Below, one piece after another: positions 47,893 through 58,060 of a DNA stretch of 64,000 nt. A program made the position numbers and the translations under genes. Every line of letters starts with the position of its first letter. Within the stretch, counting starts at the first letter, position 1. The DNA lies in assembly GCA_026874595.1 (NCBI GenBank), contig CM049310.1:66480056-66544055 (forward strand), given 5' to 3'. This DNA comes from Sipunculus nudus. Its lineage: Eukaryota; Annelida; Sipuncula; Golfingiida; Sipunculidae. Below the pieces are notes generated by a model that saw only the letters and a program-made list of their open reading frames with translations, did no database searches and was not told the origin of the DNA.

Positions 47893-50277
47893 ATGGGCTC
47901 TCGTTCGAAAACGGCAGATATGTCCGCTCGTTCAACGAAGAGAAACTCGCAACCATTGGCGAACTACAGTGGTGGTGATGTGTTCGCGCCGCTTCTATCA
48001 GGCGTAGAATGCAAAGAGAAAAGCCGGATCTCTACAATGACGGCGCCTCTGATGAACGACAACATACTCACCGTGCGCAGCATTGGACTGACGGTGAGGA
48101 AATGTTCCGACAAGGGTAATCCGGTGAACAGGCGTATCACGCCCGAGTTATTCGACGACTGTTGCGATCTGGCCTGGCTGCGCACGCTCATCTATTACGG
48201 GGAGCTGTTGGGAGCGAGCCTGGACGACTGGAGCCGGTTGTACATGTTCTTCATATGCGACCTCGCCCTGTGTCAATCGGACAAGTCCCTGCCCGCGTTT
48301 CCATGCTTTATGAAGAACACGGCGGACATGTTCCTGCGTTTCCGATACAATCACTTCCCCTACCTGATGACCGACAACGAGGAGCTGTTTCCGGATTTCC
48401 ACCGATCCCAATCCATCTCAAAGCTCTTCGGTTTGGAGTATTTCGTCACGGTGCTCACCACAGAGGAACGGCACCTTTCTCTGGCTGAAAATTTCCGCCG
48501 GACATTGCGTGGAGATGATCACATTTTGAGCGAGGCCGACGCAGACGAAAGCAAGCTTCTGTGCAATGCGATCGGCGAAGCCATCCGCTGCGTGACAGAC
48601 AGACTCATCAACAGGGAGCAAAAGGGCAACGATTTGATCCCGCTGCAAGAGGACATCAACCGCGTGGCAAAGGAACTGTGCCGCTCAACAGTTTTCGCAC
48701 ACGAGCAGGCCTTGCATGACCTGTATGTGCGTGTACATTCTTGCCTCAAGAAAATGGAGAAAGCAGCCAAAAGCCCTCCCACATACGGCCTGTACACCGG
48801 TAAATCGCGCGAACGGTGTGTCCTGAAAAGCTCGAAGAAAGGGGCGATACCGTTTACGCTGGTGCCGTATGGCCTGCAAGACGATGCGGGTACGTTTGAT
48901 CAGGGAGCAACAACAGCCAGTGTCACGGATGATACCGCCGACCCCGTTTCCTCTGAACCGTCTGCAGCTGTCGATGCCGCCACCCTGAACGTACAAGCTG
49001 AACAGTGGGTGAAAGAAAATGCCGGTCATACGACAGTTGACGTCCAGGATCAACAGGGGAGTCCCGACGGTGCGACAACAGGAAGAACTCACGCCGAGCT
49101 CGGGAAGCGGAAACGCGGTCCGTGTCACGCTGCTGACGGTCAACCAAGGTTCAGCGCCCCGAGGAAGCGCATACGCATCGATGATACGCCATTTTCACCC
49201 ATAGGCGGCGGCGACTGCGCAACGCTGTACCCTCCTATTGACAGCTCGCCACAATCGCCCGGCACAGACGCTGACAGGCCGACCGCACACGGGGCGACGA
49301 ATGGTTCAAACCTGATCCTGAATTACGAAGGGAATGCGACACACTCCACGTCACAGGAGGAGGAAACGACCCTCAAAGCGCCTACGGTAAACGGGCGCCG
49401 ACCCGCCATACCAGACCCCTACGAAATATCTCTGAATACACCCGCAATGCCGGCCTTGTTGAACATAGATACACAAGACCTGGTATTGCCAGACGAGGTG
49501 CGTGACGAAGACGAGGACGGAAGTGTCCGTTTGCACCTCAATCAATCGGGCCCGGCGCAAGAGGGAGATGCGGGTAACGCTTTGGAGAATGAGGTGTCTA
49601 TCGCCCGCTCAGCAACAAGTCAACGAGACAAAAGCGCGCCACCGTCTGCAGTGGTTGGTGAGCATGAAAGTCCTTATTCTGATATATCAGACGACGAAAT
49701 GGACAATACCGGGTTACCTGTGGGGGGGACACAACAACATATGGGTACACATTACGATCACATGCACAATGCAGGGACGGACTTGGGACACAGCACTCAT
49801 TCACCCTTCACGGGACAATTCATGCCGTCTCCCGGCGTGGTCAAAGCCAATGCGCCCGTTTACGCCTGTGCAGGGCAACGGCCGATTGCTGGCGTCACAG
49901 TCAATGCGCACTTGTATGACGGGACGGGACTGCAGCAGCAAGGTACGTCCGTTGCAAGCGACCCAAACCCGATGAACATTCTGTACACCGTCGCCCAGCA
50001 ACTGTCAACATGTGACGTGAATACACAGAATTATATATACACTCCAGCTGCACCTATCGTCGCAACGCCAAACAATGCAACTGCGCATAACTACGCCTCA
50101 AACACGGCCGCCATGGATACGCAGGAACTTTGGAATGTGACGAACACGATGACGGACAAGCTGCACAGGGCCATCAGCAGCTTTCAACAGTCGATGGCCA
50201 TGCTGGAAGACGTCAAACAGAACTTTCAACAGTTGCAGCAACAAGTACTCCTAGTTTTCCCACGGGGATCAGCATAA
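47893..50277 (+). CDS. Large unassigned nuclear-like protein, 794 aa
   Basis: The longest ORF of the window, unspliced. Residues of about 50-300 form a folded, helical, Cys-containing domain I cannot assign. Residues of about 330-720 are low-complexity, rich in Ser, Thr, Pro, Gln, Asp and Asn. They contain a bipartite basic signal (GKRKRG, then PRKRIR, about 408-430) and acidic patches (YSDISDDEMD at about 595). The C-terminal ~60 residues are a predicted coiled coil rich in Gln (SSFQQSMAMLEDVKQNFQQL). This layout (folded N-domain, disordered middle with a nuclear signal, coiled-coil end) suits a transcription regulator or scaffold. No zinc finger, kinase or helicase motif is visible. The DNA is more GC-rich than neighbouring intergenic sequence. 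Confidence 0.85.
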   Translation: MGSRSKTADMSARSTKRNSQPLANYSGGDVFAPLLSGVECKEKSRISTMTAPLMNDNILTVRSIGLTVRKCSDKGNPVNRRITPELFDDCCDLAWLRTLIYYGELLGASLDDWSRLYMFFICDLALCQSDKSLPAFPCFMKNTADMFLRFRYNHFPYLMTDNEELFPDFHRSQSISKLFGLEYFVTVLTTEERHLSLAENFRRTLRGDDHILSEADADESKLLCNAIGEAIRCVTDRLINREQKGNDLIPLQEDINRVAKELCRSTVFAHEQALHDLYVRVHSCLKKMEKAAKSPPTYGLYTGKSRERCVLKSSKKGAIPFTLVPYGLQDDAGTFDQGATTASVTDDTADPVSSEPSAAVDAATLNVQAEQWVKENAGHTTVDVQDQQGSPDGATTGRTHAELGKRKRGPCHAADGQPRFSAPRKRIRIDDTPFSPIGGGDCATLYPPIDSSPQSPGTDADRPTAHGATNGSNLILNYEGNATHSTSQEEETTLKAPTVNGRRPAIPDPYEISLNTPAMPALLNIDTQDLVLPDEVRDEDEDGSVRLHLNQSGPAQEGDAGNALENEVSIARSATSQRDKSAPPSAVVGEHESPYSDISDDEMDNTGLPVGGTQQHMGTHYDHMHNAGTDLGHSTHSPFTGQFMPSPGVVKANAPVYACAGQRPIAGVTVNAHLYDGTGLQQQGTSVASDPNPMNILYTVAQQLSTCDVNTQNYIYTPAAPIVATPNNATAHNYASNTAAMDTQELWNVTNTMTDKLHRAISSFQQSMAMLEDVKQNFQQLQQQVLLVFPRGSA

Positions 50278-50384
50278 ACTGATACTTTCCACGTAAAACG
50301 TAATGTGGTTCTGTGTCATTGTGAAAAAGCGAGCCAACACGAAACTCAAAATGCTTGACTGTTTATTGTGTATGGAGATGAAAA

Positions 50385-50800
50385 TATATGCTAAAGGTTA
50401 TGTTTAAAGTTGATTACTGTTGATCATGTGAAATGTCAAAATGAAATGTCGAAATGAAATGTCAAAATGAAATGTTAAATGAAATGTCAAAATGGAATGT
50501 CAAAATGAAATGTTAACATGATATGTCTAACTGTGTATGTTTCAAAACAGCGATCACGGATGATATATATATTATTATACGGCTTAACAATATATGCTTG
50601 TCTCATACGTCACCCGACGTTATGCTAAAAGATGATTACTGTTGATAATGTCAAATGTAAATGAAATGTCAAAATGAAATGTCAAAATGAAATGTTAACA
50701 TGAAATGTCTAACTGTGTATGTTTCAAAACAGCGATAACGGATGATATATATATTATTATACGGCTTAACAATAGATACTAGTCTCAAACGTACGGCTTG
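50385..50800. repeat. Two ~170-bp direct repeats containing AAATGTCAAAATG short repeats
   Basis: A 13-bp word (AAATGTCAAAATG) is iterated about six times at 50430-50510 and three times at 50650-50700. The following ~110 bp, including GTCTAACTGTGTATG and GGATGATATATATA, occurs twice (50520 and 50705). No gene is seen between 50278 and 51104. An AATAAA at about 50912 is the first poly(A) signal after the 794-aa gene. Confidence 0.7.
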
Positions 50801-51301
50801 TTGTTTTCTGAAAAGGACATTGTATGACAGCGTCTGTATGGTATGTGATATAACGTAAAAAACCACTATTGATCAGAGTTTGGGATTGTGGATACTTAAT
50901 ACATAATATTAAATAAATATGGCTTTATATTTTCGGTACGCCCATTTTACATGCCATCATTAAAAATGTCAATATATATATATATATGTAAACATGATAC
51001 ACTCCATGCTATCGAAACATATTTCACGATCCACCAAGATGCCAGCATTCAGTCATTCTAAGTCTGACTCAGATATTAAATCTGTTACACATATCTCCTC
51101 TGTGGACATGGTTAAAATAGTTCCGGTAACATACGATAGGGGGCGCTGCCTCATACAGCACTGGTCAACACAACAAATTAGCCCTTTGCCGGACAACGGT
51201 CTACATGACATTTACGAAATACCTGCTAAAATTTTAGGAAAAATATGCCTCAAACATTCCACGAGTAACACACACACCAAAGATTAAATGTGTCCACAAC
51301 C

Positions 51302-51315
51302 CTACTATATAAGCA
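51302..51315 (+). promoter_or_regulatory. Inward-facing TATA box in the left arm
   Basis: CTACTATATAAGCAGG is a good TATA box. The mirror copy (minus strand, about 54140-54155) faces it from the right arm, so both would transcribe toward the palindrome axis. No protein is evident downstream of either. Confidence 0.4.
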
Positions 51316-51477
51316 GGCCGGCTCTATAATACTATCAGTTGAGAGCGCTCTATGGGCGCTTTTTGGTCCCAGACGGCTCCCCTGTGTCTGTGACGTCACA
51401 CTTTCCATCAGCCAATCAAATCAAGGAACAGTACCTGTTCATGATAACATAAGAAACTCACGTACACAAAGCATGTA

Positions 51478-51550
51478 GTCCCTGTGGCGCAATGGTTAGC
51501 GCGTCCGGCTGTTAATCGGAAGGTTGGTGGTTCGAGCCCACCCAGGGACG
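51478..51550 (+). tRNA. tRNA-Asn (anticodon GTT)
   Basis: Acceptor stem GTCCCTG/CAGGGAC with discriminator G. D-arm with box A (TGGCGCAATGGTTAGCGCG), anticodon stem TCCGG/TCGGA with loop CTGTTAA (GTT at 34-36) and T-arm with box B (GGTTCGAGCCC). No intron and no encoded CCA: a typical animal tRNA-Asn. It lies in a ~210-bp segment present only in the left palindrome arm. That segment is flanked by two copies of a ~36-bp sequence beginning CTATGGGCGCTTTT (51348 and 51558). Confidence 0.92.
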
Positions 51551-52084
51551 TTATACCTCTATGGGCGCTTTTGGCTCCCAGACGGCTCCCCTGTGGGGGA
51601 GGGGGGGACTTGAGGGGGGGAGGGGGCGGCCCCTCCCTCTGCCTTATGTCAAGAAGTAGTAGAGTTGTGGGCTTGTGGCCACCAGGGGTCGGTTGTGTGG
51701 TTCAAGTCAGAAGTAGACCAGTTGTAGGTTTGGGGATCGCCGGCAGGGGGGGGGGGGAAGAAGAGTCGGTAGGATGTGAAAGGTCGGTCTGGGTCGTCGA
51801 GGTTAGAGATGAAAGGTCAGTAGGGTTTACCGGGGGGGGGGGGGACCAGGGGAGTTCTGGGTGGGATCGCCTGGCGGGGGGGGGAAACAGGGGAGTTCTG
51901 GGTAGGATCGCCCGGCGGGGGGGAACAGGGGAGTCCTGGTTGGGATCGGAGACCCATGTGAATGGTTAAAGAGTGTTCATCGGATATCATCGGTACTGGA
52001 AAAGCCACAGGTGTGCAACGCATGTCAAAGCACTAGGGGATCGTTCAGATCCCGACAGAGGGTCTCCACTGGGGCCGAGACCCC

Positions 52085-52785
52085 TATAGAAATTTCTCCA
52101 CAGGGCTCGTGGTGGGGGCTTCGCCCCCGGGAAGAATACTTTATGTGGGATCGATCCCTACAAAGAATATACACAGGGGGCGAGGCCCCCATAAGGAATT
52201 ACATGGAAGGCCCGTGGTGGGGGCCTCGCCCCCGGGAATAATACTTTATGGGGGATCGATCCCTAAAAAGAATATACCCCGGGGGCGAGGCCCCCATAAG
52301 GAAATATATGGAAGGCCCGTGGTGGGGGCCTCGCCCCCAGGTGATAATACTTTATGTGGGATCGATCCCTAAAAAGAATATACACAGGGGGCGAGGCCCC
52401 CATAAGGAATTACATGGAGGGCCCGTGGTGGGGGCCTCGCCCCCGGGAATAATATTTTATGGGGGATCGATCCCTAAAAAGAATATACACAGGGGGCGAG
52501 GCCCCCATAAGGAATTACATGGAAGGCCCGTGGTGGGGGCCTCGCCCCCAGGGGAAAATACTTTATGTGGGATCGATCCCTAAAAAGAATATACACAGGG
52601 GGCGAGGCCCCCATAAGGAATTACATGGAAGGCCCGTGGTGGGGGCCTCGCCCCCAGGGGAAAATACTTTATGTGGGATCGATCCCTAAAAAGAATATAC
52701 CCCGGGGGCGAGGCCCCCATAAGGAAATATATGGAAGGATCGTGATGGGGGCCTCGCCCCCGGGAGAATACTGTATGGGGATCGG
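52085..52785 (+). repeat. Left-arm 106-bp tandem repeats, six copies
   Basis: GGGATCGATCCC recurs at 52147, 52252, 52358, 52463, 52569 and 52675 (period 105-106 bp). Each unit also holds GGGGGCGAGGCCCCC and its partner GGGGGCCTCGCCCCC, so every unit can fold on itself. Units differ mainly in the spacer after CGCCCCC. Confidence 0.92.
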
Positions 52786-52859
52786 GGCGCCGAAGGCGCC
52801 AATACACAGATGTATGTATGGAGGGCGCCTTCGGCGCCTAGATCCCTAAAATGAATATT

Positions 52860-53570
52860 CCCGGGGGCGAGGCCCCCACCACGGGCCCTCCATCTAAATC
52901 CTTATGGGGGCCTCGCCCCCAGTATATATTCTTTTTAGGGATCGATCCCACATAAATTATTATCCCCTGGGGGCGAGGCCCCCACCACGTGCCTTCCATG
53001 TATTTCCTTATGGGGGCCTCGCCCCCAGTGTATATTCTTTTTAGGGATCGATCCCCCATAAAATATTATCCCCTGGGGGCGAGGCCCCCACCACGTGCCT
53101 TCCATGTATTTCCTGATGGGGGCTTCGCCCCCTGGGTATATTCTTTGTAGGGATCGATCCCACATAAAGTATTTTCCCCTGGGGGCGAGGCCCCCACCAC
53201 GGGCCTTCCATGTAATTCCTTATGGGGGCCTCGCCCCCTGGGTATATTCTTTGTAGGGATCGATCCCACATAAAGTATTTTCCCCTGGGGGCGAGGCCCC
53301 CACCACGGGCCTTCCATGTAATTCCTTATGGGGGCCTCGCCCCCTGTGTATATTCTTTTTAGGGATCGATCCCCCATAAAGTATAATCCCCTGGGGGCGA
53401 GGCCCCCACCACGGGCCCTCCATGTTATTCCTTATGGGGGCCTCGCCCCCTGTGTGTATTCTTTTTAGGGATCGATCCCCCATAAAGTATAATCCCCTGG
53501 GGGCGAGGCCCCCACCACGACCCCTGTGGAGAAACCTCTATAGGGGCCTCGGCCCCAGGGGAGATTCTGT
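52860..53570 (-). repeat. Right-arm 106-bp tandem repeats, six copies
   Basis: The same unit in inverted orientation, with GGGATCGATCCC at 52938, 53044, 53150, 53256, 53362 and 53468. Copy number equals that of the left arm, which implies that the whole array was inverted and duplicated as a block, or is homogenised by replication. Confidence 0.92.
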
Positions 53571-54163
53571 GGTGATCGGAACGATCCCATTGTGCTTTGA
53601 CGTGTGTTGCACACCGTTGGCTTTCCCAGTACCGATGATACCCGACGATCACTCTTTATCCATTCACATCCGTATACGAACCCCCCTAGGACTCCCCTGT
53701 TCCCCCCCCCTTGTGACCCCTGTTGACCTTTCACCTCCGACCGGATCCCACTCACAACTCCCCTGTTCCCCCCCCCCAGGCGACCCCTGCTGACCTTTCC
53801 CCTTCGACCCGATCCCATCCAGAACTCCCCTGTTCTCCCCCCCCCCCGGCGACCCCTGTTGACTTTTCACATCCGACCTCGACGACCCCAACCGACCTTT
53901 CACATCCAACCGACCCTTATTCACCTCCTGCCGGTGATCCCCAAACCTACAACCGGTCTAGTTCTGACTTGAACCACACAACCGGCCACAGACCCACAAC
54001 TCTACTATTTCTTGACATAAGGCAGAGGGAGGGGCCGCCCCCTCCCCCCCTCAAGTCCCCCCCTCCCCCACAGGGGAGCCGTCTGGGACCCAAAAGCGCC
54101 CAGAGAGCGCTCTCAACTGATAGTATAATAGACTCGGCCTGCTTATATAGTAGGGTTGTGGAC

Positions 54164-54725
54164 ACATTGAAATCTTTGGTGTGCGGCAGATTTCACGTTT
54201 GTGCAAGATGTACGCGCAAACTGAAAAAGATATCGCAAATGTTACTCGTTGAACGCTTAAAGCATATTTTTCCAAAGATTTTAGCACATATTTTGTAAAT
54301 GTTGTGTAGACCGTTGTCCGGCAAATGGCCATTTTGTGTTGCTGACCAATATGACGGTGTCAGTATCGCCACCTGCCGACGACAAGTGGAACTATATCAG
54401 ATAGACAACGGATTTATCTAATTAAGTTGCACACATGAAACAACATTGAAATCTTTGGTGTGCGGCAGATTTCACGTTTGTGCAAGATGTACCCGCAAAC
54501 TGGAAAATATATCACGAATGTCACTCGTTGAACGTTTGAGGCATATTTTTACTAAAATTATTGCAGGTATTTCGTAAATGTTGTGTAGACCGTTGTCCGG
54601 CAAATGGCCATTTTGTGTTGCTGACCAATATATTGGCGTCAGTATCGCCACCTGCCGACGACAAGTAGAACTATATCAGATAGACAACGGATTTATCTAA
54701 TTAAGTTGCACACATGAAACAACAT
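54164..54725. repeat. 279-bp direct repeat, two copies, right flank of the palindrome
   Basis: ACATTGAAATCTTTGGTGTG starts at 54164 and 54443. The copies stay about 93% alike to AAGTTGCACACATGAAACA. The same unit, inverted and more diverged, forms the outer end of the left arm (51105-51290), so the right side has one additional copy. Confidence 0.75.
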
Positions 54726-55584
54726 TTGTGCGGACTGCATACTTTAATTGAACTGGATGTTTTGTGTGCCTTTATGTATTTATAAAATGTATCAGAAAAT
54801 GATCAGGAATCACATATGCGGATGATCATGGCATAAAGAAGACCGTGAAACTTTCATATTTTATTCATTATATAAGTTCCGTCTTATGAGTTCCACAGGT
54901 ATTGTGACGTAGATTCAGGCAAAACATTGTTGAAAATAACGAGTACATCAAGTTTTTATACATATTTTTGAAATATTGTCACATATGCATTTATTTAAAA
55001 TTTCGTTTTCTGAGTTTGGAAGTATCAAGTGATATCAACATCTATTAGTATGTTTGTCGTATCTGGTTGATCAGATCCATATAACATCTGGTTGTTCAAA
55101 CGATTTTCGTGCATTCGCATTGGATGTGCCTAAAATATACATCTGGGTGACGAATGGTTTTGATGTACCCGTCTTCTTCTTTTTAAAAAATGTATATAAC
55201 GTGAAAGTACACCTCGGCGTGCAGGGTTTTCTGTATCGGGTGTTTAATCTGAAACCGATCGCCAACGACAAAACTAATTTATGAATACATGCAAACACGC
55301 AGATAGTTATCGAGCAGCGATGAAAAAGCAGATTACCAGCAAACGTATTAAGATCATACCAGGGACGAACCCTGTTTAACCACATTTCAACCCGTCACCC
55401 CTCATATACATATATATATATATTCATGTGAGCTTGAGAAGCCGTCACCCCTTGTTTCATGGCGGGTGAGACCTTCCGAATACATGCATCCCATTCAAGC
55501 CACGCCCACGCAACACATTGTGTTTGACGTACCCAACAGTTGCGGACGTGTGCTCATTCTTGATTATACTTCGGACACAGCGTG
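54726..55584. other. Intergenic region with a possible short leader intron
   Basis: No supported gene in the AT-rich first part. A TA-rich TATA-like stretch (55405-55425) is followed by a strong donor-like GGCGG|GTGAGA (gt at 55466) and an acceptor-like GGACACAG (to about 55580), which would remove ~115 nt just before the ATG at 55585. Confidence 0.4.
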
Positions 55585-56127
55585 ATGCATTCGCTCCCAG
55601 CCGACGACCAGTTAACCAGCAGGTTGTGCGACAAGAACGAAATGACATATCTGATGGACAATTTGATGGGTCACGCGGAGCTACTTTTGAAGAAGATCAA
55701 AGTCCTTGACGACAGATCAACTGATGTATTTCCCAGATCGTGGCAGTGCGTGGAACTGGTTGACGGCGTGGACCCGTGGCCACCCAGCCTCTGCTTGAGT
55801 ATGATAACTGATATCGGGAGAGGGTACGGGATCACACTTGATGAGGCTACTTTGACGGCTGTGTATAAAACGGAACCGTGGGTCAGCTGGCACAGGATAT
55901 GCCCTTCGATCACAGTGAACCTTACACGCATGGTCCCGACGGCTGAAGCCCGATGCCTGGCTGTGTACATATTGTACTGCTTCTTTAGCAAAGAGTACCG
56001 AGTGTCTCACGCTGACAGTGATTTCCACAGGGGTCTGCTGTGTTTCAAGTACTGCCCGTGTAGCCGATACCAAAAGAGGAATGTAACCTCCCGTTGCTGC
56101 TGTGTGTCATTTGGTCCTTTCTCGTGA
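55585..56127 (+). CDS. Unassigned Cys-rich-tailed protein, 180 aa
   Basis: The ATG at 55585 is three bases after a GTG of the same frame and five bases after an acceptor-like ACACAG. It begins MHSLPADDQ and is helical through about residue 135. The C-terminal ~35 residues contain seven Cys, including CFKYCPC and CCC, plus basic residues. This could be a metal site, a palmitoylation cluster or a disulfide tail. No signal peptide. Family unknown. It precedes the double-CARD gene in the same direction, but each has its own upstream signals. Confidence 0.65.
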   Translation: MHSLPADDQLTSRLCDKNEMTYLMDNLMGHAELLLKKIKVLDDRSTDVFPRSWQCVELVDGVDPWPPSLCLSMITDIGRGYGITLDEATLTAVYKTEPWVSWHRICPSITVNLTRMVPTAEARCLAVYILYCFFSKEYRVSHADSDFHRGLLCFKYCPCSRYQKRNVTSRCCCVSFGPFS

Positions 56128-56477
56128 AAGCGTCATTGTGTACCTGATATCTGATAGCGTACGTCACACACAATAACACCAGTGCATACATCTCCTCATG
56201 GTGTTTTTATATCTATATGTGTTCATGTCGCGTGGGATAATGCATCTCAGAAACGTATCTTCGCTCATGCAGTTGACTGACCTTGAAATGAGGCCATTTT
56301 TTGTTATGTCACATGAGCTCTGCCGTTACTCAGATTTGAATTTGGTAAACAATTTTGAGCCAATGCCGTCAACCTCCAGGCATGCGCACTGCCTGACTGT
56401 ACATGTTCGAAAACACATAAAAGCAGCGGTGATGTCTAGTTGCCAGACACAATTCATGTTGGAGCCCTACCACGACC

Positions 56478-57152
56478 ATGGCTTGTTCTTCACATTGGCA
56501 CGAGGCGTTTTACGGCATACTGCCCCGTTTGGCATCTGCATTGTACGTGAAACAGAGTCTGCTGCCTGACGAGCTGTTGGCAGAGGGGTTTCTCGACAGG
56601 GACGAGCTGGATAATGTCAGGGCGAAGATGACTAATTCGGAACAAGCCGAACTGTTGCTGCACACACTGGCGGATACGAACACTCCCAGAAGGCTTGACA
56701 AAGCTATGAAAATTATAGGGCGTCATCACCCAGACGTTTTGCGGATGTATCAAGATCGCATGAAAGCACTGAGTCGGGATGAGAAAAAGGCTCGACCACA
56801 CGGTTCGCCTCCGGCTAAGGTGTCTTCGTCTTGGAACGACAGTTTTTACAAAATACTTCCCGGTATGGTCGACAAATTAGACGTGCTGCATACCGACGTA
56901 GTTGATGCACTGGTTGCGCGAGGGTTTATCAACGACAACATGGTCGAGCAGATACGTGATCACAGAACAAACACGGCCCAAGCCAGAACACTCCTGTACC
57001 TCCTTCTTGATAACAACGGTGTATATGAACTTGATGCTGCCATGGGGTTGCTGCGCGGCCATTACCACGCGCATGTGTCGGATTTTTATAAACAAGGTAT
57101 GAAACATCTCGATCGTCCCATGCTGGTGGAAAACGTGAACAACCGTTCGTAA
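56478..57152 (+). CDS. Double-CARD protein, 224 aa
   Basis: Two CARDs at about residues 10-95 and 122-205 are internal duplicates of each other. Each starts FY-x-ILP-x-x-x-x-L, then has LLAEGFLD or LVARGFIND, a RAKMTNSEQAELLLHTL or RDHRTNTAQARTLLYLL helix, a LDKAMKII or LDAAMGLL helix and H-x-H/DV. The N-R/T spacing before helix 4 is typical of CARDs. There is no effector domain, so an adaptor or decoy is inferred. A TATA-like ACATAAAAGC (about 56413) gives initiation near 56445. An overlapping 123-codon ORF in another frame spans this promoter and is not a gene. AATAAA at 57470-57475. Confidence 0.85.
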   Translation: MACSSHWHEAFYGILPRLASALYVKQSLLPDELLAEGFLDRDELDNVRAKMTNSEQAELLLHTLADTNTPRRLDKAMKIIGRHHPDVLRMYQDRMKALSRDEKKARPHGSPPAKVSSSWNDSFYKILPGMVDKLDVLHTDVVDALVARGFINDNMVEQIRDHRTNTAQARTLLYLLLDNNGVYELDAAMGLLRGHYHAHVSDFYKQGMKHLDRPMLVENVNNRS

Positions 57153-58060
57153 GCATGTACGCCCCGTCTAAGGCACTGTATATACACATCAAACGCTGGA
57201 AGTGTTGGAGGTCCAGATGCTGATATTAACTCGTGTATTCGGGATTTTTCGAAAGAACTGATTGTTTGGTCTTTGAGCATACGCAACGATGTAGCATTTT
57301 TATACAATGCACGCATATATATGACTGTTTGAAACGTGGGATTAACGTACGGGACGTGTTTCATAACGGACCTAACGTCACAGCCAGCTCTCCAGGCAAT
57401 AAGGTTTTGTATAACAGGTTGTTGTGCATGTGATTTGTTTTTGTTTATACTGTAATCTATATGACACGTAATAAAAAGGCATAACTGAATTGCATCCTGT
57501 ATTGTATCAGACTATGATGGGTTTTATGCTATGTGTGTGTGTGTGTGTGTGTATGTAAGTGCGTGTGTAAACAAATTATCTATAAGATACCATGTGATCT
57601 GGTACACGTCACTATCTGAAATAACAGGATGGTAACAGAGTTCTCACTGGATGGCACCACATGTTTTCAATTTTGTTTGTTCCCATCACGGTCTCTTAGC
57701 TGATGTCCATATTAAACCGTGCAGCTCTGTCACAACGCGTTGCATCAGGGTTCCCCTTAGATATTTGTTCTACTCCTCCGGTTTATGTATGAAACTCGGC
57801 AACGGCAACCGTCCAACTATCTTCAAGAACGAAGTTGATACCCACTGGACCGCATGTTGATCCGTGTGCGTCATCACAGATTCAGAAAAAAACTATATTT
57901 GGATACGCGCAATGTATGCTTGCTGATGGTATTATGTTAACGTTTCTGCCACACGTGTGTCATCCCCTCCTTCGCGTGTAAACGTCATCACACGTGACTA
58001 TATAACCATCACCGGGTAGCATGAACGCCACATGCGCACAGTCTTGTGAGAAGGACAGGC
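57153..58060. other. Intergenic region, promoter of the first CTLD gene
   Basis: No firm gene. A GT run is at 57530-57552. On the plus strand CACACGTGACTATATAACC (about 57990-58008) combines an E-box and a TATA box (57999-58005). A six-codon upstream ORF (ATG 58032) precedes the CDS at 58061. Confidence 0.5.

Larger units (their letters stand above)
51105..54430. repeat. Giant imperfect palindrome, ~1.7-kb arms
   Basis: Sequence from about 51105 recurs in reverse complement ending about 54430. Landmarks: GCCGGACAACGGTCTAC at 51188 versus its complement near 54310, CTACTATATAAGCAGG at 51302 versus 54153, the CAGACGGCTCCCCTGTG block, G-rich/C-rich tracts (51595-51950 and 53695-54070), and six 106-bp repeats per arm. 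The axis is near 52812, where GGCGCCGAAGGCGCC (about 52786) faces its complement (about 52827) across a ~25-nt loop. Arms are diverged by a few percent near the axis and more at the ends. It could be a foldback transposon, a replication or packaging palindrome, or a rearrangement junction. Open frames across it are repeat artefacts. Confidence 0.8.

Noticed and set aside
51484-51969. 161-codon ORF starting MAQWLARPAVNRK
   Set aside because: It begins inside tRNA-Asn and runs through G-rich repeat DNA. This peptide is a well-known artefact of translating tRNA genes.
52085-53570. CRISPR-like look of regularly spaced repeats
   Set aside because: The units are contiguous 106-bp tandem repeats without unique spacers, arranged as an inverted array in eukaryotic-type DNA.
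52011-53818. A dozen overlapping ORFs with repeated DRSLKRIYTGGEAP motifs on both strands
   Set aside because: They are the 106-bp palindromic repeats read in frame. Both strands give the same words, and the repeat has no stop in some frames.
56198-56569. 123-codon ORF before the double-CARD gene
   Set aside because: It overlaps that gene's promoter and first codons in a different frame. The TATA box and the CARD frame favour the downstream gene.
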